DNA from: Emydura subglobosa
Taxonomy: Eukaryota > Chordata > Testudines > Chelidae
Assembly: GCA_007922225.1 (NCBI GenBank)
Contig: ML679970.1
Span: 19,580,290 to 19,644,289 of the forward strand
Reading direction: 5' to 3'
DNA length: 64,000 nt
The position numbers and the translations under genes are program-made. Below, piece by piece: positions 30,641-42,823 of this stretch (positions are counted from its first letter, which is position 1; every line of letters begins with the position of its first letter). The notes beneath the pieces are model-generated. The model was not told the DNA's origin. It did no database searches and saw only the letters and a program-made list of their open reading frames with translations.

Positions 30641-32409
30641 TAACTTCTTAGTGGGAGTCAAGTCCCAGAACTGGCAAGGAGTGAATGGACTCACAGGAGA
30701 TTTCAAATCAGACAACAATGTATCGAGGTATCAGCAATGATGCAAAGCACACACAGGACATCAGCAGAGGAAGTCTAAGCATGGAAGCTGAAACCGCCAG
30801 ACCCTGAACTACAGGTTCAACCGCCAGCATGATTAGTTGAACCCTTCATCCTTTGTGTGACACACTTTGCTCACTCAGGAGCTCACTCTGTGGGGTTTCA
30901 TGAGAAAGAGACCAGTTCTCGTCTGCCCCACTCACGCAGCCGGAAGCACGTTGTTAGAACACGCACAATCACATGCACAAAAATGCAAGGGCCTTTGCAC
31001 ACCCCCTTCACTCACACAGTTGCACTTACTTCATGAGCAAAGAGCCAGTTAGATGCATTGCTGGCCATGTCCAAGCACTGCAACTGCACGCACAGTCACA
31101 ATTACACAAGCAAATCAGGTGCACGGATGCACTCAAGTGTATTTTACAATAGCAAATTTTTTCAGAGGTCTGGCCCCGGAGATCAAATGGCATTTTCCCC
31201 AAAGCGTGATTCTGGCAGAGTGTCTTTGGCCTGAATATTTCCCTTCCCCAGTGCTGTGGTGAAGAGTCCTAGGGATGGATTGTCTGTTGCTTGCATTTAT
31301 AAAGCCCTTTGAGACCCCTTGTGATGCAAAAGGTGATGCAAAAATGCAAACCTGCGAAGTGCAGAGGACACAGCAGGCTTTTAAAACATTCACGAGCATG
31401 GAGACACCTTGCTCCTCTCCTGCCTTCGGAAAGCCACAGACACCGTACAGATATATTCTTACAGATATGGGCCATCCCTAGACAGAGGCACAACGCCAAG
31501 TGCATGTAAGTGATATTATAAATCACCTCTCACTGGTGATCACTCCAGGTCTGCACAGACTCCTGCTCACATACATTCCTCTCCTGGAAATGGCTCAAGC
31601 CTTCTTTATCTTAATGAGGGATGAAATCACACAAAAACAGCTCCATGACACCAGGACTCGCTGGGTAAACACCAGCCGAGATCCTGGGGAAATGGCTCTG
31701 CTGACTGACAGACAGGCAGTGCCATTAACTCAGCTTGTTTCCTTCTGGAGCGTGCAGCAAGCCACTGTTCCCACGACCCTGCCAGCAAACTTTGCTGCTT
31801 CAATTTGCCATTGGGGCAGCCCTAAAAATGGGAGCAGTTGTGTAGACAGCACTCAGGCGGGTTTAGCTCCTCCAAATAATCGTAGATGAGCCAGCAGTAA
31901 AAATGTTCCTGCCACATTTACATCTCAGCTTCCTCCATTGCCACCACTTGTGAAGCTATGCTTGGGTGAATTATGGCTCCCAGGTTTGCAAGTGCAGGGA
32001 AGGAATCACAGATGCTGGTGCCAACTGGGTATGCAGATGCAATGTGCCTGGCTGAAAGAAGGGGGCTCCTTCTCAAGGCACCGACCCCTCATGAACAGCT
32101 CAGGAGAATAGTCTACTGAGAGGCCACTGGCTCACGCACTGCAGATCTGCATTTCTCGCCTGCCATTTTGGGCCCACGGGAGGTGGGCGTGAGACCAGCA
32201 ACTTCGTTGCTCAGAGTCTACCTGGCTCCTGCTGTTCATGTCCCCCGTCAGAGTCCCCGCCCCACGCTGCCAACACATCAAGCAGCGCTATGGCAGCTTT
32301 TGGGAGGCGAGTGAACGGCTGGAGAAGATGGGCGGCAGAGGCTTCCAGCTGGCATCCACAGCTAGGGATTTAACAGGGAGGGACCAATCCTGGGACCCTG
32401 CCTCCTAAA

Positions 32410-32457
32410 TTACTCAGGCAAACATCCCTTGACCTAAATGTGGGTTTGCCTGAGTAA
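32410..32457. repeat. 14-bp perfect inverted repeat
   Basis: Arms TTACTCAGGCAAAC (32410-32423) and GTTTGCCTGAGTAA (32444-32457) with a 20-nt spacer. Probably part of an old palindromic dispersed repeat. Confidence 0.9.
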
Positions 32458-32530
32458 GGCCCTCAGGGTTCAGATGACAATTGCACTGTGCCTTTCTCTA
32501 GCACTTTCCATGCCAAGCGTTCAAACCAGT

Positions 32531-32802
32531 TTGAGTATATCTACATTTAAACCGCGAGAGCTGTGTCGCTGTAGCACTGCAGTGTAGACACTGTCTATGC
32601 CAATGGAGGAGCTCTCCCATCGGCGTAGTTACTCCACCTCCCCGCAAGGCGGTAGCTAGGTCGACAAAAGAATTCTCCCAGCGACCTAGCACTGTCTACA
32701 CCAAGGGTTAAGGTCGGCATCGATGCCTCTCTCAGTGGTTTTCACACCCCTGAGAGATGTAGCTATGCCGATGTAAGTTCCCAGTGTAGACCAACCCTTT
32801 GT
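32531..32802. mobile_element. MITE of the GTCTACAC-terminus family, copy 2
   Basis: It runs from TATATCTACATTTAAACC to CAGTGTAGACCAACCCTTTG, with internal CACTGTCTACACC, TTTTCACACCCCTGAGAG and ATGCCGATGTAAG blocks shared with copies 8917 and 32860. No coding capacity. Confidence 0.7.
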
Positions 32803-32859
32803 GTTAGGCTGAACGGGACTGAATTTAGCCTTAAGACCCTGCCCAGTGGGGAATGAGTC

Positions 32860-33074
32860 AGGCCTTGTCTACACCAGCATTTATGCTGGCAAAAACTTTT
32901 GTCACTCAGGGGTGTGAAAAAACACACCCTGAGCAATGTAAGTTTTGCTGGCATAAGCACTTCTGTGGACAGTGCCATGTTGGCGGGAGAGCATCTACAC
33001 CAGCATTCTTACAGCAGCACAGCTGTACCGAGACAGCCATGCCGCTGCATGTTTTAAGTATAGACTAGCCCTCA
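32860..33074. mobile_element. MITE of the GTCTACAC-terminus family, copy 3, opposite orientation
   Basis: Begins AGGCCTTGTCTACACCAGC, contains CAGGGGTGTGAAAA (the reverse complement of a block in copy 2) and ends AGTATAGACTAGCCCTCAG. It lies 57 bp from copy 2. Confidence 0.7.
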
Positions 33075-33081
33075 GAATCAC

Positions 33082-33215
33082 TACCTCCATTTTACAGAAA
33101 GAGGGGGAAACTGAGGCACAAAGCAGGGAAGCGACATGCCCACGGTCACACAGCAAGTCAGTGGCAGAACTGGGAACAGAACCCACATCTCCTGACTCCC
33201 CGTCCACATGCCATC
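33082..33215 (-). repeat. MIR/CORE-type SINE
   Basis: On the plus strand: CTCCATTTTACAGAAAGAGG, GGAAACTGAGGCACAAAGCA, GGTCACACAGCAAGTCAGTG and GAACAGAACCCACATCTCCT. Reverse-oriented MIR-type 3' part. Confidence 0.85.
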
Positions 33216-33303
33216 CTGTCCCAACACAGAGATGGCTCCAATAGGGAAGGAGGACAGGCCCTGGCCCCTGGCCCATGAAGTTAGCAGTCTCTTTCACACT
33301 TAC

Positions 33304-33370
33304 CTTTAAAAACTTGTACAGGAGAAACGTGAACCAATTCGTCAGCATCTTCTCAGCCACGGACTCTGTC
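33304..33370 (-). CDS. PLXNA1: PLXNA1 exon: short GAP-domain exon
   Basis: 67 nt encoding fragment residues 564-586: completion of Arg, then [20 protein letters not shown] and LK. This helix lies directly after the catalytic Arg pair and is almost invariant in plexins. The acceptor is CCCTACAG and the donor GTAAGTG, ending in phase 0. It is the smallest coding exon in the window, isolated between two introns of over 7 kb. Confidence 0.95.
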
Positions 33371-36326
33371 CTGTAGGGAAGGCCAAGAGTAAGAGCATCA
33401 CAACAGAGAAGTGGGGGTCTCTGATCTTTCCTGCCGTCTCCTCAGTCTCTGCCCCTTAACCTAAATCTCCTTTGCTTTACAGGTCTTGAAAGGCAGAAAA
33501 CTCAAAGCAAATGGGGCGGAGGAGGTGGCAAGAGTCCTGGGGTTACCATGACAACAATCTAGCGATAGCCCCCTTGGGAGTCTAGCCCTGCCTGCTCCAG
33601 GAAGAGCACATTAGAGGGGAGCCTGCTCACCTGCAGGACTCAGCCACAGGAATCCGGCCAGAGGGAGAAGCAGAGCTGGCTCCGCTCCCCATCAGAATCA
33701 CCTAGGGAGGATGGAGACCGCAGGCAGGGCCCGTGCCCCCAAGGGGATCCTTGCAGCAATGCAAATTAGCCTGTGCTGCGCTCTGCCACACATTCCCTCC
33801 CTCCCAGGTCTCTTTTAGTGCATGCCCAGTGTGCCCAGCCTTCCTGATATGCGCTTCCCACCCACACCTGCATGAGATCTCTGGGCTGTTTCTTCATGTG
33901 TCCCACTCTGGGGCTGGTCAATTTCCTCCACTTGAGGTGGGTCTTGTAAATTTCACCAGCTCAGGTTCACCTTAATGTCTTCAGATGAAGGAGGACATTT
34001 GAGGCCTCAATGTGAATATTATAACAAATCCACAGCCATTTAGAACACCATATTTGTCACCATGTTGCACACCTAGGCCCCAGCTGGGGTACAACTCTGA
34101 TCCGTCTGCTCCAAAATCCTAGGCCCCTGCCACTGAGCTAAAGGAGAATCACCATAAGCTTCTAGCAATGCATGGCCTATGACACACTGTTGAGTAGATC
34201 TGATTTCAACCAGGAAAGGAGAGTGGTGCTCAGACATTAACCCATCCATTGCAATATTCTGCATAAGCAATGCACCTTCAACATGAATCAGTAAACTCAC
34301 AAAAAGACTGTGACGTGCCAGAAAAAGCCACCTCCCCACACTGACTTCTTGAGAGTAATCAGGCTGGATATTGCTGTTCAACAGGGGAGCTTCAGGATGA
34401 GGGACAGGACAGGACTCCCAACCAAGACAAGCTCTCCACTACCCCTGGGAACTGTACAAAGGAACCAGCAAGGGGTAGGAGCCTGATGTTGCCCAGCACA
34501 TTTAACCAGGATTTGGCAATGTGGAATCTAACATCCTCAAGCTCTGAGAGATGAGGAACTTCAGTCCTCTGGTTCTTCCATAGCCTCTTGCATGCCTCCA
34601 GCACCGCTCTGTGCTGATCTGCAGCAAGCAGGATTGCAGGGCCTCATAAAGAAGTGAACACAGAGACCCACGGAGAAGTAGATTCTGCAAGTCTGGTTGA
34701 GTTTGGAATCAAGTCCCTGGAGCACCTCTCAGGAGGATGATGCTTAACTCAGATAAGTGCCGTTCATGCGTCTTGGGCTAAAGTGACCATCAGATTTGGG
34801 ATCAGGAGATGTTTTCCCCCAACACATCCAAGGGCAAATTCATCCCCAGCCTCAATCCACTGGAATCAATGCGGTGACACCAAGGAGGAATCTGAGCCAC
34901 CAGCTGCAAACTCAGGCTGTCATCCATGTTCCTTTGGAGCACTGAGCAAGGATCCGCAACCAGGAACAGAGGGTTTATTCCCTACGATCCATTCCCTGCC
35001 TGTGGAGTGGAGGGAGGTGGGCTCACTGGTGATCCTTGGTCCTGGTGCGGCACATGCCTGTTTCCCAGCAAGGTGAATGTGATGAAAGAGGAGTTTGGAG
35101 CAAACTTTGATGGCGCGGTCAGCCAGGGCACTGGCTGCGGAAGGCACTGAAACACAGAGACTGACAGATAAAGCAACGCTTATCATACTCAGGGGGTGCA
35201 GCAGATCTCTAAGCCAGCTTCGGGCTTCTGGAAAGCTCGGTTTGAATCTGGATCACATCATGCACAAAAACCCTGTAGGCCAGCAGGGACTGGAAGCTCA
35301 GAATAGTTTCCTATGATATTCGGGAATATCACAAAACCACCAAAAATTCCAGCGCTGCTAGCCGTGCCTGGTCAGGAGAGGGCCTGAACTGGAATAGAAG
35401 GTGCTGCAGGTCTGGAGTGAGATGCACTAACAGAGCTGTGTGTGAAGCCTCAGTCTAGAATAAGAGGGGGTGCTACAGGTTGGGAGTGAGGGATCACTCA
35501 AACTATGGGGGCAGGGCAGGTATGGAATAGCAGCAAAGGGCGCAGGCATGGATTGAGGTGAATCAGGCAGGCTGCACGGGGGAACCTTGCACAGTGTCTG
35601 CTGCAACGTGTCTGTCCCTGCACACGAGAGGCCTCGCACTATCACAAGGATCAACATTCTCTTTAACACATTTATTTTTTAAAAAGTCAGTCACACTTCC
35701 TGAAAGAGAAAAAACCCCAGACAGTTCCCATTGAAATTCCCTCATTATGCTTTTCCGGCTGCTCCATCCATTAATCATCAGATCGGCTATTTTCGAATGC
35801 AGATGCTCACAAAAGCACAAGCAACGCTAACGACCTCGGAAAGGTAACTGCCATCCCGCTGCACCAGGGGGGCCAAAAAGGAACGGCGAGAAAAGCCTTC
35901 ATCTAAAAAACAGAACACCCCGACTCTTGCAGCTGTGCGGACTTTGAGCCGAGTCCCCATGACACAAAGGAAGCGCCACGCAGGGAGGATGGGAAGGGAA
36001 CAATTAATGATCATAGATTGTTTGCAGTAAATCAACTTTTCTAGTATTAATTTCATCTGACCTGCTTTTGGTCAGTCCCTCCCCCACCTCAGCCTGCTCT
36101 GTTGTGAGGAGTGCATGTGTTCAATTTGTTTCTTTTGTCCTGCTGGGAATAGAGCCCCCTACAACGTTCATACAACATCTGAGCCCATGGAAGGCCGAAT
36201 TCTTCCTTCCTCTCCCAGCAAATGTTAATGCAATGAGAAGGTATTGTGGGAAAGAGGGAAACTTGAAAAGCTTTACAGATATCCTTCATCAGCCTCCGGA
36301 TTGGCCAGGTCTAAATTGCACTGGAG

Positions 36327-36570
36327 CAGGGGTGTCAAACATCTGGCCTGCGGGCTGGATACGGCCCGCCAATCTTTTTGGTTCAGCCCCTGGAGGCAGC
36401 GCGTGCTGCCACGAGATCCGTGTACTCTGGCGGCAGCACGTGGAGCGCTGTGTACACGAGACACAGCGCTCCAAAAGGGCCTAGTATTTCGATTTATGGG
36501 ATGTATGGCTCACTTGAAGTACGTTTAAGTCAAATCTGGCCCGCCACAGCAAATGAGTTTGACACCCCTG
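36327..36570. mobile_element. hAT-type MITE with CAGGGGTGTCAAAC termini
   Basis: Perfect 14-bp terminal inverted repeats CAGGGGTGTCAAAC and GTTTGACACCCCTG over 244 bp. TCTGGCC/GGCCCGCC blocks repeat inward from both ends. A central perfect hairpin lies at 36442-36472. Flanking octamers (CACTGGAG, CATCACAG) agree only partly. No transposase. Confidence 0.88.
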
Positions 36571-36574
36571 CATC

Positions 36575-36725
36575 ACAGCTACAGAATAGCCTCTCACATT
36601 CATTTCATGTCAGCTTCTGCCTCTTCCCTTGGGAGATTGTTCCACAGTCCTGGTTACAAGCAGACACTTGTATTTATCTTCGATGTGGCCAGCTGCCACA
36701 GCTACAGGGGATTATACAACAGTAA
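36575..36725 (-). repeat. Possible CR1 remnant
   Basis: Contains CTTGGGAGATTGTTCCACAG, a motif of CR1 3' regions in reverse orientation, directly beside the hAT element. Short and diverged. Confidence 0.45.
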
Positions 36726-37644
36726 AATAAACAAACAGCAGATCTCCCCGGCCTGGTTAAAGTTAATCCTGTTACTCTTGATCTCTGATCCATCCCTGGG
36801 CCCACCAGCGGCCTCCTACAGAGGTTGGAGGAGGAACAGCCCAGAACTCAGCTCTCGCGTGTGAGGGTGTGGGGGGGCTGGTGGGAAGTGCTTTGTTCCT
36901 TGAACGTAATCACCTAACGATTAATGGAGGATCATAAGAAAAGGATCAAGGTAGGACTGCCAATTGCCAATGCACCTCAGTCCTGCCCTGCAGCACTGCT
37001 TGTACTGAGTCCTGCTCCCCACACAGCTCCTGCCAGGGAACCTCGCTCCTGCCCTTCCGTCCCGCCCCTGCTATTCCACTTGTGGGCCCCTCACAGCTCC
37101 TCCGATGCACTGCAATAAATCCAACACATGCCACATTAAATCCACCATGCCGCTTAGTTTCACTAGGAACAGAAACTCCTCCTGCACGTATAGGTAGCGA
37201 GGGCTGGGTCCTGCTTTCTTCTCTGGCCTTGGACCATTGCCACGATTTGGAAGACATGGCTGCCAGGGGCTCCCCAAGCCAGGGCTCCTTTGCTCTCCTT
37301 TTATTTATATTTTATTGATTTGCTTCATTCCGGAGCTTTGCGCGGTGGCTCTGCGATGCTCCAAGTGACTCATGATCTGATCATCTGGCTTAACTATTTC
37401 AGGGAAAGCAGTTGTTGTATGTAAGGAGGACATGGGCTGCAAGAGGGGAGAGGAAGGGTGGTGCAAGCAGAATGCTGGGAAGGAGGAGAACAGTGAGATT
37501 GTGCAGAGAAAGGAAACCCACCATGTGACATGCCCAGGGCCTTCCTGAGGCAGTCACTGACCAGAACTTGGTCCGTTCCATGTGCCCTTCCCAAGAACGT
37601 TCCCCGAGAGGCACTCAGGGCAGGCATTAGCATACAGCACTCCC

Positions 37645-37712
37645 GGTAGGTAGGGGTCACTCCCATTTTACAGATGGGAAAACTGTGGCACGGGGAGAGG
37701 AAGCAAACAGAC
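37645..37712 (-). repeat. MIR-like SINE fragment
   Basis: Contains CCCATTTTACAGATGGGAAA followed by ACTGTGGCACGG, the conserved core of MIR-type SINEs in reverse. Confidence 0.7.
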
Positions 37713-38670
37713 ATTCAGGAGGTGGTTAGTGGAAGCCCTTTGGGGTCCTTCCCATCCTGGCACTGGCAATGAAAAATTCCACTCTTTGGAAATTGATTTC
37801 CGTGCCCAAATGAGCAGCAAGCCCCTAAATGGCATCAACTCAAAGGCCAGCAGACCTTGGAAACCCTGAGGACGTGCGTACCCCTCCCCCTCGGCTAGGC
37901 TGGGAGACGGAGAATCTAGCACTTTGTGGGTGAAGAATTACCAACCAGCTCCCCTGAATTCTGTTCTGGTGTCATGCTCAGACTGTCTCCTCTGCCCCCT
38001 CCCCAACTCAAAGGCTTGCACCAAGCCCAGGAAGGAGGTTCTGTGACTGTCCTTGAAACTACATGTCTCTTCTCCTGGAGCCCACAGGTGCTGCGGTGCA
38101 GGAGAGAAAAGGGGGAAGCGGACAGCATGGCAGTGGGAAAAGAGCTCTAGGAATAAGAAGGCATCAGGGAGGGGGCCAGGTGCTGGGATGGTGTCGTTTA
38201 TTAATTGGTTTTGTTCTGCGCTTGGTGAATCTTCAATATTCATCGGCCCGTGAGAGAGGAGAGCTTAGAGCTGTCATTAAATATTGATGGGGCAGAGCAG
38301 ACTCACCGTGGAGCTGGAAGGCTGCCTCCTGCTTGCACCCCACCCCGCTCCCTGCCAGACAAGCTGCTTGTGAAAATCCACTTGACTTTTGCATGAAACC
38401 CCCCTGCCTGCCTGGTCATGTGGACGAGCTCTGAGGAGGCAACGGGGAGGGTTTGCTGCACAAGGGAAGCCTGACACTGCTGAAGGAGATGCACTGGAGT
38501 GTTCCAGCTCCTGCATGTATGCTTGGTGGCAACCAACCAGGGAGTCAGCTACAGAGGCCGTTGAGGTGTGGTAAAATATGGCTGAGAGTTTCACACGTGG
38601 CGAGATGCTGACTGCTGGTAACGACTCCCATGTAGTAAATTCCAGGAGCACCAGGTTGCTGGAAGAAGTG

Positions 38671-38960
38671 CTGGAACATCGTCCAGGGCACTGGGACGCC
38701 AGCAGGAATTGCAGAGGTGCTGGAACGTCATCCTGGGCACCGGAAGGCCAGCAGGAATGGTAGGGCGCTGAATGTCGTCCGGGGCACCAGAACACCGGCG
38801 GGAATAGTGGTGGCACTGGAACATTGTCCAGCGCACTGGAATGCCAGTGAGAATGGTGGGAGGCTGGTAGGAGCGTTGGAACGCCAACAGGAATGGCAGG
38901 GGCACTGGAATGCAGATGGGACGCTGTCCAGGGTCCTGGAATGCCAGCAGGAATGGCAGG
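38671..38960. repeat. Degenerate minisatellite, unit about 48 bp
   Basis: About six diverged units built on CTGGAACRTCGTCCAGGGCA, then CTGGAACGCCAGCAGGAAT and GGCAGGGGCA. Because 48 is a multiple of three, the array leaves open frames on both strands. These are not evidence of a gene. Confidence 0.85.
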
Positions 38961-40711
38961 ATGCAGCTAGGAGCATCACTGCAATGCTAGCAGCAGCCTA
39001 TGCTGGCTCACCATAGGTCTCCGACTCTACAGTGATGTGGAGTTCCAGCTGTCCAAGCAGCTGTTAGCCATGGATCAATTTGCCTTTAGTGCACTATGCC
39101 AACATCTCCCCCACCCATTCGACATCTACACACATAGGTCAAACCAGAAGCCCCAGAGTTAGCACTGGGGAAAGCCATGGCTGTGTTTTCCCCCTCTCAT
39201 GCTAGCCAGGCCCTGGGAGCCTCCTGGAGACAGAGGGCAGGGAGGGAGCGTCATTCCTCACTCAACCGTGACTTCCAAAAAGAAGTAGCAGTAACAGGCT
39301 TCCAATCAAGTCCTGCCTAGTTCAGTCACCTCAGCTGACGAGACGCCAGCAGGGACAAGGAGGAAAAATCCCCCAGCCTCACGACTCCCAGCCTCCACGC
39401 CAGACGTACAAGAAGAGAAGGGAAAGGTGGATAGGAAAGCACACCCACTCTATCAGGGCTCGCGGCTGCACATGGGGCAGTCAGGGTCACAGAGAGCTCA
39501 CACTGCTGCAGATGGGCAGGACAGCACACTGATGGAAAATTGGAGGAGAACCAACAAGTTACAAGTGCTGCCTGTGGCTCCTGCCACTGCAGCCCACTGT
39601 CTAATGCACACGTGGCTGGGGCCCTGCGCCACGACAGATACGACATGGCACTCATCCAGTGGCAGACGTGGGGAGATGGGGGAATCCTGGCTAAGTTCGA
39701 GTCTAAGAAACCACAAGTGCTGGACATCTGAGAATGGCCCATTTGGAAGCCTACAAAGTCAGCACAGAAGGATGGCTTTGGTGGCATCTAATGAGGGCGT
39801 GTCTGGCCCTCCCCTTCACCCTCAAAGCAGCCAGAGCTAGGATGAGGGGGAAGAGGAGAGGGAAGGAAATCCACAGGCAAACTATGACAGAGGGGTGTGA
39901 ATTATTGCACTAGGGAGCCAGCAGGGAGTAACACGCTGTCAAGGGAGTGGAGGAAATTGAGGGCCCAGTTCCAAGGAACAGCCTGGTACCCTGACAAACT
40001 GCCATCTCCAGCGCTGAAGGGTTCTATGGCACATCAAAGAACAGCAAAAAGCAACTGCTCCTAAACAGCCTCTAAATCCCTGGCTTAAAACCAAACCTGC
40101 AGTGTTCTCTAAGCACTGAGATAAAGCACTGCTTCTGAGCATGCAACTAGCTGAAACTCAGGGAGCCTTTCCCAAGGTCCCACACCCATCCCTCACAGGG
40201 AAATCTTTCTGAGTGAATCTCACACCACCAGGGAAATGCTTTACCAAGAGTCGTATCCAGCCGATGTTGTCACCAACTCAGCTGATGGAGAAGGCAGCTG
40301 ATCACATCCCAAAAGGGGCACAGTGTACTTCCAATGCGTCCACAGGCATATACAGGGGTGAGGGGCAGGAGTGGGCCAGCAGTCTGCATGACACATCGCC
40401 GTGCTCTGCCGAGTTTGACCACAAGGAACCACAGACCCACGTGGCTACAGCAGCGGACAGAACGCCTCTGCTTTCACACTGCAGAGCAAGATGCTCCGAC
40501 ACACCATCCTGGCCAGCTGCATCAGCCCTGATGTTTATGTTTCCCCTTGCTGAGATGTGTGAGTGGGATTCGTCACCAGAGGCACTCAGTGGGACTTCCA
40601 TGCAATTTTGTACACCAGTGATGAAGATGGGGGCGCACTTTTTGTACTGGAAGCACGGGACGGAGGCTCCACCAGAGCCCATGTGAAGCACGTAGTTTAG
40701 ACAGACACTCA

Positions 40712-41059
<348 letters not shown>

Positions 41060-41167
41060 TTACTCTCCTCCCCAGACTGTGCTTTGGCAATGCAGAAAGC
41101 TCAGAGAAGCACAGCTGACTTCATGTGCACTACCAGGCATGCTGTAAAGCAGAAACAGAGCAGCGGG

Positions 41168-41830
41168 GATCAAGAAACATAGGAATTGTCACACCAGGTA
41201 CAGCCAGCTGCCCATCTAGCTAGCATCCTGTCTGCAGCAGTGGCCAGTACTGGATATTCCAGTGGAAGGGGAAAGAACCCCCTAGTGAACAATTCTGGAA
41301 TAACCTGCCTATCGGCAAGTGTCTTCCAAAGCCCATCAGTCAATGGTTGGCGTAGGCCAGAAAGCATGAAGGTGATGGTCCTTCTAAACAAAATGCAACT
41401 GTATCTAATGTAAGGGAGGGTGCTCCCTCTGTCAACAGGCATACCTCATCTTTTCTCACTTCTGCTAAGCTTTTGACCTAGGGCAATGAGTTCCACAGAT
41501 CAATTATGCACTGTATCAATTTCCTTTCGTCAGTTTTCAAGTTGTTGCCTTGCAAGTTCACGGATTGTCGTGTTGCCTTGTCTAAGCAGGACGGTAGCAC
41601 AAATAATAATGCTAATAAAGAGGAGCCTGATTTACCTTCCCTGTGTCACTGCATCGTCTCTTATTGTCTCCTGTCTAAACTCGGCCTTTGTAACCTCTCC
41701 TTACCAGAAAGCCTCCCCAGGCCTCCAACTCTATTTATCAGCCATCGTCTTCTGCTTCTGGTTCTGCTAGTCGGGAACTCAGAACTGCCCTGCTCTGTGT
41801 CACCCCCTCTCTATTATCTGGGCCTGGTTT
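41168..41830 (-). repeat. CR1 LINE fragment (aged)
   Basis: Plus strand: GAAACATAGGAATTGTCACA, CCCATCTAGCTAGCATCCTG and GCAGTGGCCAGTACTGGATA, the AACATAAGAAYGGCC/CCCAGTATCCTGTCT class of sauropsid repeat in reverse. It continues through GAGTTCCACAGATCAATTAT and CTTTCGTCAGTTTTCAAG. Confidence 0.8.
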
Positions 41831-42823
41831 TCCTCATGTAATGCCACACAGCTACCCGGCTGTGTATGGCACGTACCGCACATGTGGGTGACAATCTATG
41901 GACACAGTGCAGGTAAATACAAACTGGGAGCATGCCACACAGTCTTCATGGCACAGCAGAGAACTCCCTTAGATTAAATTACCTCCGATGTCCCCTTGGT
42001 ATGAACATCCTGAGGCACCATCCCTCTAGAATGATACCCCTCGCCTCCCTGGGCCAGCACCTGCGGTGGTGCTGACAGACTTCAGAGAGAGCACATCCAG
42101 CCATCTGCAGCTGGTGGGAGGGTTCCAATGGTGTATGGTCTGAGGGTGGGTGGGGCTGGCAAAAGTGAAGGGGAAGGATTAAAAACAGAGGGAACCTGGC
42201 AGATCCTCCCCCAACTGTTGTTAAAAGTATCAAGAGGGGAAGTGCCATCAGGTAGACACCCAACAGCCTTTCCCCAAGGATTCGCAAGGGCCAAGGAAGC
42301 CCAGATGCCCTTGCAAAAGCTGCTGAGCATCACCACTGGGAACCTGTTTCTTCAGCACATGGCTCTGTATTAGTAACTGGCCACAGGCCACTTCTCTGCC
42401 CACAGCTGAATGAGGTTGTGTGAGCGGCAGAGAAGCACAGGCTGACCTGAGAACAAGAAGAGACTATCTGCAAAGAGATGTCTTCAGGGCAGCCGTGACG
42501 GCCAGATTAGAATAGTATGTCCACTGCCTCATTCTGCCTCTCTCACGTGCACCCATACCTGGGTGAATCAGACCTTCCTCTAACAGAGACTTGAGCAGAC
42601 TGGTGCTTTTTTACAACAGTCTCTTTGTCAGGCTAACGGTTTCACTGAATTTATGTGAGCGAGGGCACACGTGTGCACACACAGTGTAACTTCCAGTTTC
42701 ATCCACTGAGAAGCTGAATTCACTCTGTACCCAACAGAGATCCTGCACCAACCATTTAGACGTTCTACAGCCCTTTTCTGCACTTCCAAATCAAAGAACT
42801 GCCAAACTGCTGAACTCACTAAG

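Larger units (their letters stand above)
25942..33303 (-). other. PLXNA1 intron of 7.4 kb
   Basis: Contains a MIR-like SINE (33082-33215), two neighbouring MITE copies in opposite orientation (32860-33074 and 32531-32802), a 14-bp perfect inverted repeat (32410-32457), a CR1 3' fragment (about 30275-30640) and a GA-rich tract (27639-27684). The block 27420-28200 and the palindrome at 29354-29387 look unique and possibly regulatory. No exon was recognised. Confidence 0.85.

Noticed and set aside
36068..36484. Open frame of 138 codons over the hAT element
   Set aside because: It overlaps the terminal inverted repeats and central hairpin of a non-autonomous element and shows no transposase motif.
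38717..39016. Open frame with repeated peptide units
   Set aside because: It is explained by a minisatellite whose unit length is a multiple of three. The units are diverged and frames are open on both strands.
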